Of a stretch of DNA of 64,000 bases, positions 28,927-41,995 are shown in pieces (the stretch's first letter is position 1; each line of letters begins with the position of its first letter). The position numbers and the translations under genes were made by a program. Under the pieces are notes generated by a model. It was not told where the DNA came from. It worked only from the letters and a program-made list of their open reading frames with translations, and made no database searches. Origin of the DNA: Catillopecten margaritatus gill symbiont (GTDB lineage Bacteria > Pseudomonadota > Gammaproteobacteria > PS1 > Pseudothioglobaceae); the NCBI GenBank assembly GCA_037956075.1, contig CP138327.1, forward strand, positions 310,001-374,000, written 5' to 3'.

Positions 28927-29300
28927 ATAAAATATTTACTTTGCGTTCTCCGCTTTATATTAAATACCCGAACGGGGAAACCCGTGTGATTGAGGAGATT
29001 TTTCAGCACCCTAAAGGACTGTTGTATTTTGAGTTGTTTTGGGAAAAAGACCCGCAATATAGTATTCATTTGATTGAGGGTGAAATCAAGGGTGATGGCC
29101 CTTGGAGGGTGGGGGAGGCGAGTTTTCATGTGTTGGGGTGTAATCATACGCACCCGCAGATGTGTGAGATGCATAGTTTTTGGAAGGTGGAGTTAATGCA
29201 GAATCCGCAACAGTTTAGGCGTGATGAGGTGATGAAAATTGCGTTGGAAAAGGGGGTTATTTTGCCAGAAGATTATCCGATTAACGATAGGAAATATTAA
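28914..29300 (+). CDS. hypothetical protein, 128 aa
   Basis: The product (MAEMNKIFTLRSPLYIKYPN; FQHPKGLLYFELFWEKDPQY; later GCNHTHPQMCEMHSFWKVEL) has no signal peptide or membrane segment. It has a His/Cys-containing stretch (GCNHTHPQMCEMH, about residues 84-96) that could bind metal. It ends 2 nt before the Atm1-type exporter gene, so co-transcription with that gene is likely. ATG 28923 is an alternative start. I do not recognise the family; codon use and tight linkage argue that it is real. Confidence 0.6.
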   Translation: MAEMNKIFTLRSPLYIKYPNGETRVIEEIFQHPKGLLYFELFWEKDPQYSIHLIEGEIKGDGPWRVGEASFHVLGCNHTHPQMCEMHSFWKVELMQNPQQFRRDEVMKIALEKGVILPEDYPINDRKY

Positions 29301-29302
29301 CA

Positions 29303-32521
<3,219 letters not shown>

Positions 32522-32542
<21 letters not shown>

Positions 32543-34366
32543 TTTTTTAAAGTAAATATCCAGTACTTCTTTTGCAAGTGGTGCTGCTTTTGCACTACCG
32601 CTACCCGCATTTTCAACAATAACAGCAATGGCAATTTTAGGATTTTCAATCGGTGCAAAGCCAGTAAATAACGCATGGTCTCTCAATCGTTCATCAAGGT
32701 TTGCTGCAATATATTGCTCTTCTGCATCTAAGCCAAATACTTGTGCAGTGCCTGTTTTTCCTGCCAGCGTGTATTTTAATTTTTTATTCAACCTCCTGCC
32801 CGTGCCATTTGGTGAGTAGATGGTTTGTCGCATACCATCAATCACATCTTCCCAGTGATGAATGTCTTTGATGGGTATTTGTTCACTGGCTCCTTTCGCT
32901 GCTTCTTTAATGTTCTTCCCAGGAATTTGTATGTTTTTTAATATCTTGGGTTGAAAAAGCACTCCTTTGTTAGCTAGAGCCGCTGTAGAAACGGCAAGCT
33001 GCAACGGACTAGCAGTCATAAAACCTTGTCCAATGCCTGTAATTAAGGTTTCCCCACGATACCAAGGCTTGTCCTTGTTGATTTTTTTCCAATCCTTTGA
33101 AGGCAGGATACCACCACGCTCGCCAGGAATGTCAACCCCTGTTTTTTTACCAAAGTTAAAATATGCCAAACCATCGTGCAATGCATCAATCCCCATTTTG
33201 TCAGCTAAATCGTAAAAATATACATCACAAGACTGGGCAATTGAATCTTTGACATTGACCACACCATGTCCAGAGCGTTTCCAGTCGTTAAATTTACGCT
33301 TTACATTGGGTAATTTAAAAAATCCTGGGCAATAAGCCTCTGAGTGAGCGGTAATAAATCCTTGCTCTAATCCCGCGAGTGCTACCATTGGTTTAACCGT
33401 TGAACCTGGTGGGTAAAGCCCCTGAATGGCACGATTAAGTTGCGGAATATCTTTTGAGGCTTGTAATTTTTTATATGCTTTGCGAGAGATGCCATTTACA
33501 AACCAATTGGGATTATAAACGGGTGTGCTTGCCATTACTAATACCTCGCCATTAGTGACATCCATTGCGACAATCGAACCTCGCTTTCCTTTAAGTAAAG
33601 ATTCTGCCTTCTTTTGCATGTCTAAATCAATACTTAAATATAAATCAGCACCTTTACCCGCTTCTTTAATAACTTTGGTATTGATAACTCGCCCCGTAAC
33701 ATTGCGTTCAATTTGTTTCTTACCGCTTTTCCCATGTAATAAAATTTCGTATTGTTTTTCAATACCTGTTTTTCCGACAAAAGAAGTGCCGAGATAATTT
33801 TGCTTATCATAGAAATCTTTATCCTTTTTATTCATTCTGGAAACATAGCCAACTACATGAACACTAGAGGCGTTGTTGGGATAGACTCGATGAAAGTAAG
33901 GCTCAATATCAATACCAACAAATTGATTGTTGACTAAAAATTTTGCCACCTGTTTTTCACTTAATTTATGTTTTAAAGGAATGCTGTGGAATTTTTTATA
34001 ACGCTTTCTGTATTTATTGAAAGCAGCAATGTCTTTATCGCTAATAAAATTTTGTTCTTTAAGTGACGACAATGTTTCAGTAATATTTTTGGTTTTTTCA
34101 GGGGTAAGTGTTAGCCTATAGGAAAGTTGATTGGTGGCAATAACTTGACCAAATCGGTCAAAGATATTGCCACGGGTTGGTGCAATTGGCAATGTGCGCA
34201 TTTGGTTGCCTAAAGACTCCTCAATGTAGTAGTTGTGGTTACTAATTTGTAGATTAAAAAGTCTCAATAGTAAGACAATGGTTAGCGCAAAGATAAAGGC
34301 AGTCGCTAGAATCACCCTGCTAGAAAATTTTTTGCTTTCTAGTGAAGCGTTACCAATTTTAACCAT
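32522..34366 (-). CDS. mrdA: penicillin-binding protein 2 (elongasome transpeptidase)
   Basis: PBP2 cross-links peptidoglycan during rod elongation together with RodA and MreBCD. The 614-residue product has one N-terminal membrane helix (about 18-40), a PBP dimer domain, and the transpeptidase motifs: SxxK in YPPGSTVKPMVALAG, SxN-type SCDVYFYDLADKMG and KTG in LAGKTGTAQVFG. It follows mreD by 20 nt in the order mreB-mreC-mreD-mrdA. No rodA follows; the 3' end overlaps a convergent gene. Confidence 0.95.
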
Positions 34367-34386
34367 GAGTCATCATTGCAACTTGG

Positions 34387-34860
34387 CTAATGCCTGAATT
34401 TTGAAAGTAACAACTGAATCACAGGCCAAAATAGCGCGCTGGTTAATGGCGTGAATAGCAGATAGTAATTAAAATTGAAACTTTGGGTTGATAGGGCATG
34501 CACAAATAGCAACACACTTAGGTAGATACTAGACGCAGCAAAGATATAAATTTGTTGTGTTGTGGCATTTGAAACAGAAAGAGATTGCTTTACCTTGACA
34601 ATAAATGCACCACTTAAGATGAGTGCTAAAGCATTTTGACCCAAGATATCCCCATGCAACACATCGATTAAAGCGCCTAATATTAAAGCGATAAAGAATC
34701 GCTCTTGCGCATTAACGAAGTAAATTAACCAATAAGAAAAAAATAACAACATCCAAAAAGGTGTGACATTTAAAAGGATTTCAGGCAAAGGAAGTATGCT
34801 AATGACCAGTGCAAGTAATGTCGTTTTAGCGAGAAAAATATAAGGTCTTTGAGTACGCAT
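34387..34860 (-). CDS. mreD: rod shape-determining protein MreD
   Basis: MreD is a small integral membrane protein linking MreC and the elongasome. The 157-residue product is almost entirely hydrophobic, with about five predicted helices and the family motif LGALIDVLHGDILGQNALAL. It starts 1 nt after mreC ends, indicating coupled translation. Confidence 0.92.
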   Translation of the reverse strand: MRTQRPYIFLAKTTLLALVISILPLPEILLNVTPFWMLLFFSYWLIYFVNAQERFFIALILGALIDVLHGDILGQNALALILSGAFIVKVKQSLSVSNATTQQIYIFAASSIYLSVLLFVHALSTQSFNFNYYLLFTPLTSALFWPVIQLLLSKFRH

Positions 34861-34861
34861 T

Positions 34862-35662
34862 CTAGCCCACCTCTTTATTGATTAAAACAAATTCTAATTG
34901 TTGCATAATTTGGGTTGGTGCAAGTTCAATATTTAAAAACGGGTCATTCGGTCGATTTTCTATATGTGTGACACGGCCAACTGGGTATCCTGCTGGAAAT
35001 TTTGAACCAATTGCACTGGTTACAAACACATCGCCAACTTTTATATCGAGCCCAGATTCAATAAAACGAACCTTTAATTTACCTTGATGTGAGGCAAACC
35101 CTTTGCCAATGCCACGGATACCATTACGCTGGTTTTTTACAGGTATGTGCTGGGTTGGATCGGTAATTAGTAAAATGGTTGAATAGAAAGGTGTTATCTG
35201 ACTGACTTGACCAAGAACGCCATTGGCGCCCAGTACAATTTGACCAACTTCAATGCCATCACCACTGCCTTTGTTAATAACAATCTGCTTCTTTAATCGT
35301 GATTGATTGATAGAGCCAACACGCGCTAATATAAATATACTTTTATCAAGTTGATAGCGTGATTTTAGCAGTTCGCTAAGTTTTTGATTGTCTAGTAATA
35401 AGGCGTTATGATCTTGTAAATCAATTTTGAGGCGTATCAATTCAGCATTAAGCCGTTTATTTTGATTTAATAGGGATTGCTTGCTTGTACCTTGTTCGTT
35501 AATCCAAATATAGAGTTGAGAGGGAAGGTTAGCTAATAAATACACAGGCGATATAAATTTAGCGATTGATTGCTTAACGCTGTCTAAATAAGAAAATCTA
35601 TAATCCGAAAAGATTAAGAAAATCGATACTAAAACAGGTATAAAAAATTTTAGAAACTGCAT
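34862..35662 (-). CDS. mreC: rod shape-determining protein MreC
   Basis: MreC is the periplasmic scaffold of the elongasome. The 266-residue product has an N-terminal membrane helix (about 5-25), a coiled coil (NQNKRLNAELIRLKIDLQDH, about 65-95) and the beta domain with VLGANGVLGQV and TDPTQHIPVKNQRNGIRGI. Length and order between mreB and mreD are standard. Confidence 0.94.
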   Translation of the reverse strand: MQFLKFFIPVLVSIFLIFSDYRFSYLDSVKQSIAKFISPVYLLANLPSQLYIWINEQGTSKQSLLNQNKRLNAELIRLKIDLQDHNALLLDNQKLSELLKSRYQLDKSIFILARVGSINQSRLKKQIVINKGSGDGIEVGQIVLGANGVLGQVSQITPFYSTILLITDPTQHIPVKNQRNGIRGIGKGFASHQGKLKVRFIESGLDIKVGDVFVTSAIGSKFPAGYPVGRVTHIENRPNDPFLNIELAPTQIMQQLEFVLINKEVG

Positions 35663-35696
35663 AACTTGGGCGCTTTACTTCTGTATCTAAAAGAAT

Positions 35697-36728
35697 TTAC
35701 TCCGCTGATAAAAACCCTATGTCATGCTGACTGATCATTTCTAAAGCAACACCACCACCACGCGCTACACAAGTTAAAGGATCATCGGCGATACGCACCG
35801 GTAGTTTAGTTTCTCCATTAATTAGTTTATCTAAACCATCTAAAAGTGCACCACCACCTGTCAACACTAAACCATTTTCTGCAATATCAGAGCTTAACTC
35901 TGGTGGCGTTTGTTCAAGTGCAATTCTAATTGCACCAAGTACTGTTGCCAACGGCTCTTGCAAGGATGACCTAATTTCTGTATTGGTCACTTCAAAACTA
36001 ACTGGCATACCTTTGGCAACATCCCTTCCTCTGAATTCCATTTTTTTAATAACGCTTGTTTTGAATGCTGAGCCAACTTCTTTCTTAATTTTTTCAGCAG
36101 TAGATTCACCAATAATAATACCGTGTTCACGACGCACAAATTTAATAATATAGTCATCAAACACATCGCCACCGATACGCAGTGAGTCAGAGTAAACAAT
36201 GCCATTAAGTGACATAATTGCAATTTCTGTTGTACCGCCACCGATATCAACAACCATTGTACCTGAAGCTTCTTTAATCGCCATACCTGCACCGAGTGCT
36301 GCTGCCATTGGTTCCTCAATTAAATAGACATCTCGTGCACCCGCACCAACAGCACTTTCTTTAATTGCACGACGCTCAACTTGAGTTGCGCCACAAGGTA
36401 CACAAATAAGTACCTTGGGACTTGGTGAGAAAAATCCAGCATCCAATACTTTTTTAATAAAGTGCTGTAACATTTTCTCTGTAATTTTAAAGTCAGCAAT
36501 GACACCGTCTTTCATTGGGCGAATCGCTTCAATTGAACCTGGGGTTCTGCCTAACATATCTTTAGCGTCTTTACCGACGGCGATAACAGTTGATTCTGTT
36601 GCGCCCCTTTCATGGTGGATGGCAACAACAGATGGCTCGTTTAGTACAATCTCATCCTCCATAAAAATAAGGGTATTTGCAGTACCGAGATCAATAGAAA
36701 GACTTTGCGCTTTGAAAAAATTAAACAT
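35697..36728 (-). CDS. mreB: rod shape-determining protein MreB
   Basis: MreB is the bacterial actin that organises lateral wall growth. The 343-residue product has the actin-fold phosphate loops ([11 protein letters not shown] at the N-terminus and [13 protein letters not shown]), the [11 protein letters not shown] loop and [14 protein letters not shown]. Shine-Dalgarno cggag precedes the ATG. It is divergent from the fumarase gene; the 82-nt gap contains a TATAAT box (36768-36773) that may serve the fumarase. Confidence 0.97.
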   Translation of the reverse strand: MFNFFKAQSLSIDLGTANTLIFMEDEIVLNEPSVVAIHHERGATESTVIAVGKDAKDMLGRTPGSIEAIRPMKDGVIADFKITEKMLQHFIKKVLDAGFFSPSPKVLICVPCGATQVERRAIKESAVGAGARDVYLIEEPMAAALGAGMAIKEASGTMVVDIGGGTTEIAIMSLNGIVYSDSLRIGGDVFDDYIIKFVRREHGIIIGESTAEKIKKEVGSAFKTSVIKKMEFRGRDVAKGMPVSFEVTNTEIRSSLQEPLATVLGAIRIALEQTPPELSSDIAENGLVLTGGGALLDGLDKLINGETKLPVRIADDPLTCVARGGGVALEMISQHDIGFLSAE

Positions 36729-36810
36729 AAAAAACTCCGCTTAGGCATTAGATAAAATAAAAAGAGATATAATACTATAAATTACCAGCAATTTTTTACA
36801 AAATTTAAAT

Positions 36811-38292
36811 ATGAACATTCAGCAAAATCACGTTATTGAAAGCATTGCCAACGCATTGCAATATATTTCTTACTATCACAGCCCCGATTTTATTCAAGCA
36901 ATGAACAGTGCTTACGAAAAAGAAACGCATAAAGTCGCCAAAAATGCCATTGCCCAAATCCTCATTAATTCAAAAATGGCAGCCATCGGACAGCGTCCAC
37001 TTTGCCAGGATACGGGTATTGTCAATGTCTTTGTTGAGGTCGGGATGGAGGTTACTTGGGATGCGGATTTATCCTTAGAAGATATGATTAACGAAGGCGT
37101 TAGACAGGCCTTTACTAACGCCGATAATCCATTGCGTGCTTCTATCGTTGAAGACCCTTTATTTACCAGAGTTAACACTAAAGACAATACCCCAGCCGTC
37201 ATTCATATGAAAGTCGTCAAGGGTAACAAACTGGATTTTATTGTTGCTGCCAAAGGTTGTGGCTCAGAAAATAAAGCAAAATTTACCGTCTTGCAACCCG
37301 ATGACAATGTCAGTGATTGGATAATGAAGATGATACCTAATATGGGTGCAGGCTGGTGTCCACCAGGGGTAATTGGTATCGGTGTTGGTGGCACGGCTGA
37401 AAAAGCCATGCTGATGGCAAAGCAAAGTTTGATGGAGCCGATTGATATTACCGAAGTTGCACAAAAATCCAACCCAAGTAAGATTGAACAAATGCGCCTA
37501 GAATTAATGGATAAAATCAACAATCTCGGCATTGGCGCTCAAGGTTTGGGTGGTTTAACCACTGTTTTGGATGTCAAAATCAAAGATTACCCAACCCACG
37601 CCGCCTCTCAAGCCGTTGCCATGATTCCAAACTGTGCTGCCACCCGTCACTTGCATTTTTCCATGGATGGCTCAGGTGTGGCAGATTTGCCAACAGTGAA
37701 TATGGCTATGTATCCAGAATTGGAAATTGATTATTCCCAATATAAACAAATCGACCTAAATACGCTAACAAAAGCACAAATGAATGATTGGCAAGTGGGT
37801 GATACTTTACTGCTCACTGGCACAATCATTACAGGCAGAGATGCCGCACACAGTCGTCTTAAAAAAATGTTGGACAATGGCGAAGGGTTGCCGAAAGGGG
37901 TAGATTTTAATAATAAATTTATCTATTATGTTGGACCCGTTGATGCCGTTGGCGATGAAGTTATCGGCCCTGCGGGACCCACAACTGCCACGAGAATGGA
38001 TAAATTTACCGATATGATGTTAGAAAATACAGGTATTTTAGGGATGATTGGTAAAGCTGAACGCGGTGAAGCCACTGTTAAAAGTATTAAAAAACATAAG
38101 TCCAGTTATTTAATTGCTGTGGGCGGTGCTGCTTATTTAATTTCTAAATCCATCAAAAAAGCCAAAAAAATAGCGTTTGAAGAAATGGGCATGGAAGCCA
38201 TTTATGAATTTGAAGTTAAAGATATGCCCGTCACAGTCGCCGTAGATTCTCAAGGTGAAAATATCCACCAGTTTTTAGCGCACCCCCTTTAG
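36811..38292 (+). CDS. fumA: fumarate hydratase class I (iron-sulfur type, fused subunits)
   Basis: This TCA-cycle enzyme interconverts fumarate and malate using a [4Fe-4S] cluster. The 493-residue product fuses the alpha part (CQDTGIVNVFVEVG with Cys68; GCGSENKAKFTVLQP; PNCAATRHLHF) and the beta part (VGDTLLLTGTIITGRDAAH; YYVGPVDAVGDEVIGPAGPTT). The three cysteines at the ends of these alpha motifs are the usual cluster ligands. It is shorter than E. coli FumA (548) but complete. It overlaps the convergent small secreted protein gene by 4 nt. fumA versus fumB naming is arbitrary here. Confidence 0.93.
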   Translation: MNIQQNHVIESIANALQYISYYHSPDFIQAMNSAYEKETHKVAKNAIAQILINSKMAAIGQRPLCQDTGIVNVFVEVGMEVTWDADLSLEDMINEGVRQAFTNADNPLRASIVEDPLFTRVNTKDNTPAVIHMKVVKGNKLDFIVAAKGCGSENKAKFTVLQPDDNVSDWIMKMIPNMGAGWCPPGVIGIGVGGTAEKAMLMAKQSLMEPIDITEVAQKSNPSKIEQMRLELMDKINNLGIGAQGLGGLTTVLDVKIKDYPTHAASQAVAMIPNCAATRHLHFSMDGSGVADLPTVNMAMYPELEIDYSQYKQIDLNTLTKAQMNDWQVGDTLLLTGTIITGRDAAHSRLKKMLDNGEGLPKGVDFNNKFIYYVGPVDAVGDEVIGPAGPTTATRMDKFTDMMLENTGILGMIGKAERGEATVKSIKKHKSSYLIAVGGAAYLISKSIKKAKKIAFEEMGMEAIYEFEVKDMPVTVAVDSQGENIHQFLAHPL

Positions 38293-38606
38293 TCTAAATC
38301 ATCCCCCCATATTAACGCCTCTTGTTTGGCTTTCCAGTAAGGAGAGCGAAAATCTCGGACCCATATTTTAACCGCTTCTTTATTGCTGGAATCTTTTCTC
38401 CACATGGTTAATCTGGCACAGTCAACTGCTCTTCCCGTTTTCCATGCCCAGTTGACTTTACGCATACAATCTCTGGCATCTTTACACTTGGTAATGCCTG
38501 ATTTAACATCCCCAGAAGCGCCCTCCAATTTTTCAAACTCTAAATAAATGGCTGAGTTTGCACTTAAAGAGAATAAAGTGAGTGTTAGAAGTAGTATTTT
38601 TTTCAT
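38289..38606 (-). CDS. small secreted Cys-containing protein of unknown function
   Basis: I start at ATG 38606 because it gives a clean Sec signal peptide (MKKILLLTLTLFSLSANSAI); the longer frame upstream adds no signal-like sequence. The 105-residue product keeps three cysteines after cleavage (CKDARDC and AVDCARL), which could form a disulfide plus one free thiol, and an aromatic C-terminal half with several Trp residues. Likely periplasmic. I do not recognise the family. Confidence 0.7.
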   Translation of the reverse strand: MKKILLLTLTLFSLSANSAIYLEFEKLEGASGDVKSGITKCKDARDCMRKVNWAWKTGRAVDCARLTMWRKDSSNKEAVKIWVRDFRSPYWKAKQEALIWGDDLD

Positions 38607-38693
38607 TATGTGTGCCTTATTTTTACGGAGGAATATTATAACATCATAATATATTAATATTAAATAATTATCGCTAATTAAATCATAAGGCAT

Positions 38694-38699
38694 TATAAT
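38694..38699 (+). promoter_or_regulatory. rnpB -10 box
   Basis: A perfect TATAAT lies 5-8 nt before the expected 5' end of RNase P RNA. The -35 region near 38668-38676 is weak. Position relative to rnpB supports it. Confidence 0.6.
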
Positions 38700-38703
38700 A
38701 CCC

Positions 38704-39050
38704 GTTGAAGTTGGTCGGATAGTCGCTGGTGGTTTTTTCCATCAGAGGAAAGTCCGGGCTCCACAGAGCAAAGTGCTGGCTAACGGCCAGGTATGGTGAC
38801 ATAATGGAAAGTGCTGCAGAGATTTAGACTACCCATTCGTGGGAAAAGGTGAGAAGGTGCGGTAAGAGCGCACCGCACAATTGGTGACAATTGTGGCAAG
38901 GTAAACCCCACTTGGAGCAAGCTCAAATAGGCTACCATCGGTGCTGCTCGCACAAGGTAGCGGGTAGAGTGCTAAAGTGCATTAGTAATAATGTGCGTAG
39001 ATGAATGATTATCGATAACAGAACCCGGCTTATAGACTAACTTCTTCAAA
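38704..39050 (+). ncRNA. rnpB: RNase P RNA, class A
   Basis: The RNA is the catalytic part of RNase P, which matures tRNA 5' ends. The conserved 5' core ggtcggatagtcgctgg, the universal agaggaaagtccgggctcc (38740s-38760s), the central ggtaaaccccac (38900 region) and the 3' core agaacccggcttatagac are all present. The ends gaagttggt and actaacttc pair as helix P1. Ends are estimated to within about 5 nt. Confidence 0.96.
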
Positions 39051-39054
39051 CAAC

Positions 39055-39089
39055 GAGACCCCAGTATTTATACCTAATGCAGGGATATC
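39055..39089. repeat. 35-bp remnant: two fused ends of the GAGACC miniature element
   Basis: gagacccc followed by agtatttatacctaatgcag and ggatatc. The right half matches the inner end of the miniature elements at 49.25-49.94 kb (atacctaatgcagggg), and the left half matches their outer end (gagacccc). It looks like an element whose centre was lost. It lies just after the rnpB 3' end, before the terminator. Confidence 0.6.
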
Positions 39090-39102
39090 TAAGAATAAAA
39101 AA

Positions 39103-39141
39103 CCCAAAAAAAACCCAAGCACAATGGCTTGGGTTTTTTTT
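39103..39141 (+). terminator. rho-independent terminator after rnpB
   Basis: Stem aaacccaagc / gcttgggttt (with an acaatg loop region) followed by a run of T. It lies about 55 nt after rnpB because a repeat remnant sits between. On the other strand it could also end transcription of the outer-membrane protein gene. Confidence 0.9.
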
Positions 39142-39171
39142 AGTCATTAGGCAATAAGCCCAATGTAAAGG

Positions 39172-39933
39172 TTAAAAGTTGACAATAAGATTAAGAGAGG
39201 TGCGACTAAATTTAGCGTCCGACCCATTAATGTTAAAACTTCTAAAGGCATCAGCATGAAGCTTGTGTTTAGCGTGTTCTAATTCTATACTGTATTTTTC
39301 TTTGAAAATTAAACCCACTTTGGCACTAACATAATGCCCATTAATTTTGGTTTTTCCTTTCTCGCCATAATTGTTGAGGTCGGCAGGATTGTAATAAGAT
39401 CTGTGCCAATCACCTTTAACTTTGGCATAACCCAAGCCAACATAAGGGGTCATTTTATTAACTTCTGCAAAGTTATACAAACCACCTAAATATAAATCAG
39501 TAGTTTTTATGTAAGATGAGGGGGAATCTACTTCATGATTAACTGGTCCAGTTGCGGTATTTTTTTTAAAAGCACTGCCATCATCATGAATTAACGCTGC
39601 ATTTTGTTGTGGCATTCTAAGTTCGGTAACATAAAGGCCTAATTCATAGCCAAAACCAACTTTTGGTGTGTATCTTAAATTGTAACCAAGAGAGCGAGCA
39701 GTAGATATTTTTCCATCATGAACTGTGGCGTTTGCTTGGGTGATATCCTGGAAGTTACTTCCAGTAAAATTTTCGTAATCATTATGCGTTCCAGAAATAT
39801 CTGCATTATTAATGCTACCAATACCTTCACTTAGATAAAATCCGTGTTTGAGTGTTTTTTCTTCTTGTGCTTGTGCTTGAAAAGCGATTAGAAATACGCT
39901 TGTCAGTGTTATTTTTAACATTTTGCTGTTCAT
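39172..39933 (-). CDS. outer-membrane beta-barrel protein
   Basis: The 253-residue product has a Sec signal peptide (cleavage after FQAQA), alternating amphipathic strands, and ends SRTSLNLIVNF with the terminal Phe used for BAM-dependent insertion. TPYVGLGYAKVKGD and SAKVGLIFKEKYSIELEHAK fit the OmpA/OmpW-like small porin barrel fold (about eight strands). The ligand or role is unknown. The gene stands alone; its upstream region (39934-40040) is AT-rich. Confidence 0.8.
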   Translation of the reverse strand: MNSKMLKITLTSVFLIAFQAQAQEEKTLKHGFYLSEGIGSINNADISGTHNDYENFTGSNFQDITQANATVHDGKISTARSLGYNLRYTPKVGFGYELGLYVTELRMPQQNAALIHDDGSAFKKNTATGPVNHEVDSPSSYIKTTDLYLGGLYNFAEVNKMTPYVGLGYAKVKGDWHRSYYNPADLNNYGEKGKTKINGHYVSAKVGLIFKEKYSIELEHAKHKLHADAFRSFNINGSDAKFSRTSLNLIVNF

Positions 39934-40045
39934 TTTTTTTCCTTGTATAGTTTTAAAAGAGTTATTTGACCATATATAAAAAGCAAAAATTGTGTTTTTT
40001 TTAAAATATATAGAAACTTGCAGGTAGTTAGATAAAAATTTTAAG

Positions 40046-40175
40046 GACGCTCCCAGAAACCCCAGTGCGATTTAGAGAATGCAGGGGTCTCAAAAAAAAG
40101 GCTGTTTTATGTGTTTCAATCTTTTCAGTGCCCCCTTGAGGGGTATAAATTGTGCTGGGGTTTCTGGGGGTGTCT
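40046..40175. repeat. 130-bp miniature inverted-repeat element (family B, simple copy)
   Basis: Left end gacgctcccagaaaccccag and right end ctggggtttctgggggtgtct form about 30-bp imperfect terminal inverted repeats. The flanks are the 5-bp direct repeat TTAAG (40041-40045, 40176-40180). A second, interrupted copy in reverse orientation is at 49266-49626. No coding capacity. The remaining gap (39934-40228) holds no gene. Confidence 0.8.
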
Positions 40176-40228
40176 TTAAGTGTATTGTTTTTTAGTAATA
40201 AGGCGAAATGAAGCCTATTCGTTGGATT

Positions 40229-41515
40229 TTAAAAGCCAGTAAAGCCATACCATTGCGGGAATATTATGATGCTTAATAGCACAGCAACTTGAATAACGAT
40301 GAAAGGCATAACACCTTTGTAGATGTCAGTGGTTTGGATGGATTTTGGGGCAACGCCTTTGAGGTAGAAGAGGCTGAATCCGAAGGGTGGGGTGAGGAAG
40401 GAGGTTTGTAGGTTCATGGCGATGAGGATGGCGAACCATTGCATATCGATGCCGAGTGAGAGGGCGATTGGGTAGAAAATTGGAACAATGATGAGCGATA
40501 TTTCTACGAAGTCGATGAAGAAGCCGAGGATGAGGATGATGGCCATTGAGATGAGGATGAAGCTGATTTCTTTGGCAGGTAGGCTGTGAATGAAGTTTTC
40601 TACCACTGTGTCGCCACCGCTGTAGGTGAAGACCATTGAGAAGGCGGTGGCACCGACTAGGATGGCGAATACCATGGAGGTAACTTTGATGGTTTCAACG
40701 CTTGCTTGATAGATAACATCCCAGTTTAATCGGCGGTAAAGTGAGGCTAATAGTAAAGCACCGACGGCACCGATTGAGGCGGATTCTGTCGGAGTGGCAA
40801 TGCCTGAGAAAATTGAGCCGAGGACGGCAATAATCAGTGAGATAGGTGGTACGACGGCTTTGGCGACACGCCAGTATTTGCCCTTACTTGGGCTGTTGCT
40901 TTGAGTGGCAGGGGCAGCATCTTTGTCCCAGTAGGCAATGAATAAAACATACGCAATATAACTGCCAACCAATACCAGGGAGGGGATGACAGCACTTTGA
41001 AATAAATCTCCCACTGGAACGCCGAGCACATCTGCTAAGATAATCAAGACGATAGAAGGCGGGATGATTTGCCCTAAAGTACCTGATGCACAGATGACAC
41101 CAGTGGAAAGGGTTTTCTTATAATTGTGCTTGAGCATTACTGGCAGGGAAATGACACCCATCGCAATCACCGATGCACCGACAACCCCTGTGGAAGCGGC
41201 GAGTAGAGAGCCGACTAAAATGGTGGATACGGCTAAACCACCACGGATATTGCCAAATAAATCGCCCATTGCTTCGAGTAATTGCTCAGCCAAGCGGGTT
41301 TTTTGTAAAACGATGCCCATAAAAATGAATAAGGGAACCGCCATGAGAATGGTATTTTGCATCACACTCATAATGCGATAAGGCATAAAACCGAACAAAT
41401 CAATGCCTTCGGTAAGGGTGCCGAAAATCACAGCGACCCCTGCGAAAGTAAAGGCAACAGGGAAGCCGATCATTAGCAACGCCAGCGTAATGCCGAACAT
41501 AACTAAACCAATCAT
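40229..41515 (-). CDS. dctM: TRAP transporter large permease (DctM family)
   Basis: The large membrane subunit of a sodium-driven tripartite transporter that imports organic acids. The 428-residue product is fully hydrophobic with about 12 helices and family motifs GFPVAFTFAGVAVIFG, GVVGASVIAMGVISLP, GTLGQIIPPSIVLIILAD and PPFGFSLFYLKG near the C-terminus. It overlaps dctQ by 4 nt. Order in transcription is dctP-dctQ-dctM. Confidence 0.93.
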   Translation of the reverse strand: MIGLVMFGITLALLMIGFPVAFTFAGVAVIFGTLTEGIDLFGFMPYRIMSVMQNTILMAVPLFIFMGIVLQKTRLAEQLLEAMGDLFGNIRGGLAVSTILVGSLLAASTGVVGASVIAMGVISLPVMLKHNYKKTLSTGVICASGTLGQIIPPSIVLIILADVLGVPVGDLFQSAVIPSLVLVGSYIAYVLFIAYWDKDAAPATQSNSPSKGKYWRVAKAVVPPISLIIAVLGSIFSGIATPTESASIGAVGALLLASLYRRLNWDVIYQASVETIKVTSMVFAILVGATAFSMVFTYSGGDTVVENFIHSLPAKEISFILISMAIILILGFFIDFVEISLIIVPIFYPIALSLGIDMQWFAILIAMNLQTSFLTPPFGFSLFYLKGVAPKSIQTTDIYKGVMPFIVIQVAVLLSIIIFPQWYGFTGF

Positions 41516-41988
41516 TGTTTCAACACCTTGTAATTATCTTTGGCGAATAGTCCGCCAGAAATAATGACTAAAATAAAGCTTAATGGAATAACGCTTTTAA
41601 TAATGAAACGATGTGTTAATCCACCAGGGTCACCGCTTTGTTCGCTGATTGCGTAAGCCGAATAAGCAAAGTCAATGCCGTAATAAGCGATTAACAAACT
41701 AATCGGCAGGATGAATATCACATAGCCAATCAGATTGATAATCGCTTGTTTTTTCGGGGCGAATTTTGCGTAGAAGATATCTACTCTCACATGGGCATCC
41801 GTTTGCAATGTATAGGCAATGCCCAACAAAAACATTGACGAAAACAAATGCCACTCCATCTCCTGTAAAGCGATGGACGAGTTGTTAAAACCGTAACGAA
41901 GTGCAACATCAATAAAGACATTGGCAATCGTTAATAGTAATAACCCAACGATTAGTCGTTCTAACCATTGGGCATATCTGCGACGCAA
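41512..41988 (-). CDS. dctQ: TRAP transporter small permease (DctQ family)
   Basis: The small membrane subunit (158 residues) has four helices and the family segment EMEWHLFSSMFLLGIAYTLQ with DAHVRVDIFY, which is well conserved in DctQ proteins. It starts 7 nt after dctP ends and overlaps dctM by 4 nt, so the three subunits are made together. Confidence 0.9.
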   Translation of the reverse strand: MRRRYAQWLERLIVGLLLLTIANVFIDVALRYGFNNSSIALQEMEWHLFSSMFLLGIAYTLQTDAHVRVDIFYAKFAPKKQAIINLIGYVIFILPISLLIAYYGIDFAYSAYAISEQSGDPGGLTHRFIIKSVIPLSFILVIISGGLFAKDNYKVLKQ

Positions 41989-41995
41989 GAGGGGT

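Noticed and set aside
28860-29174. 104-codon minus-strand frame opposite the 128-aa hypothetical
   Set aside because: The plus-strand frame is better supported by its 2-nt spacing to the Atm1-type gene and its protein-like composition; only one of the two can be real.
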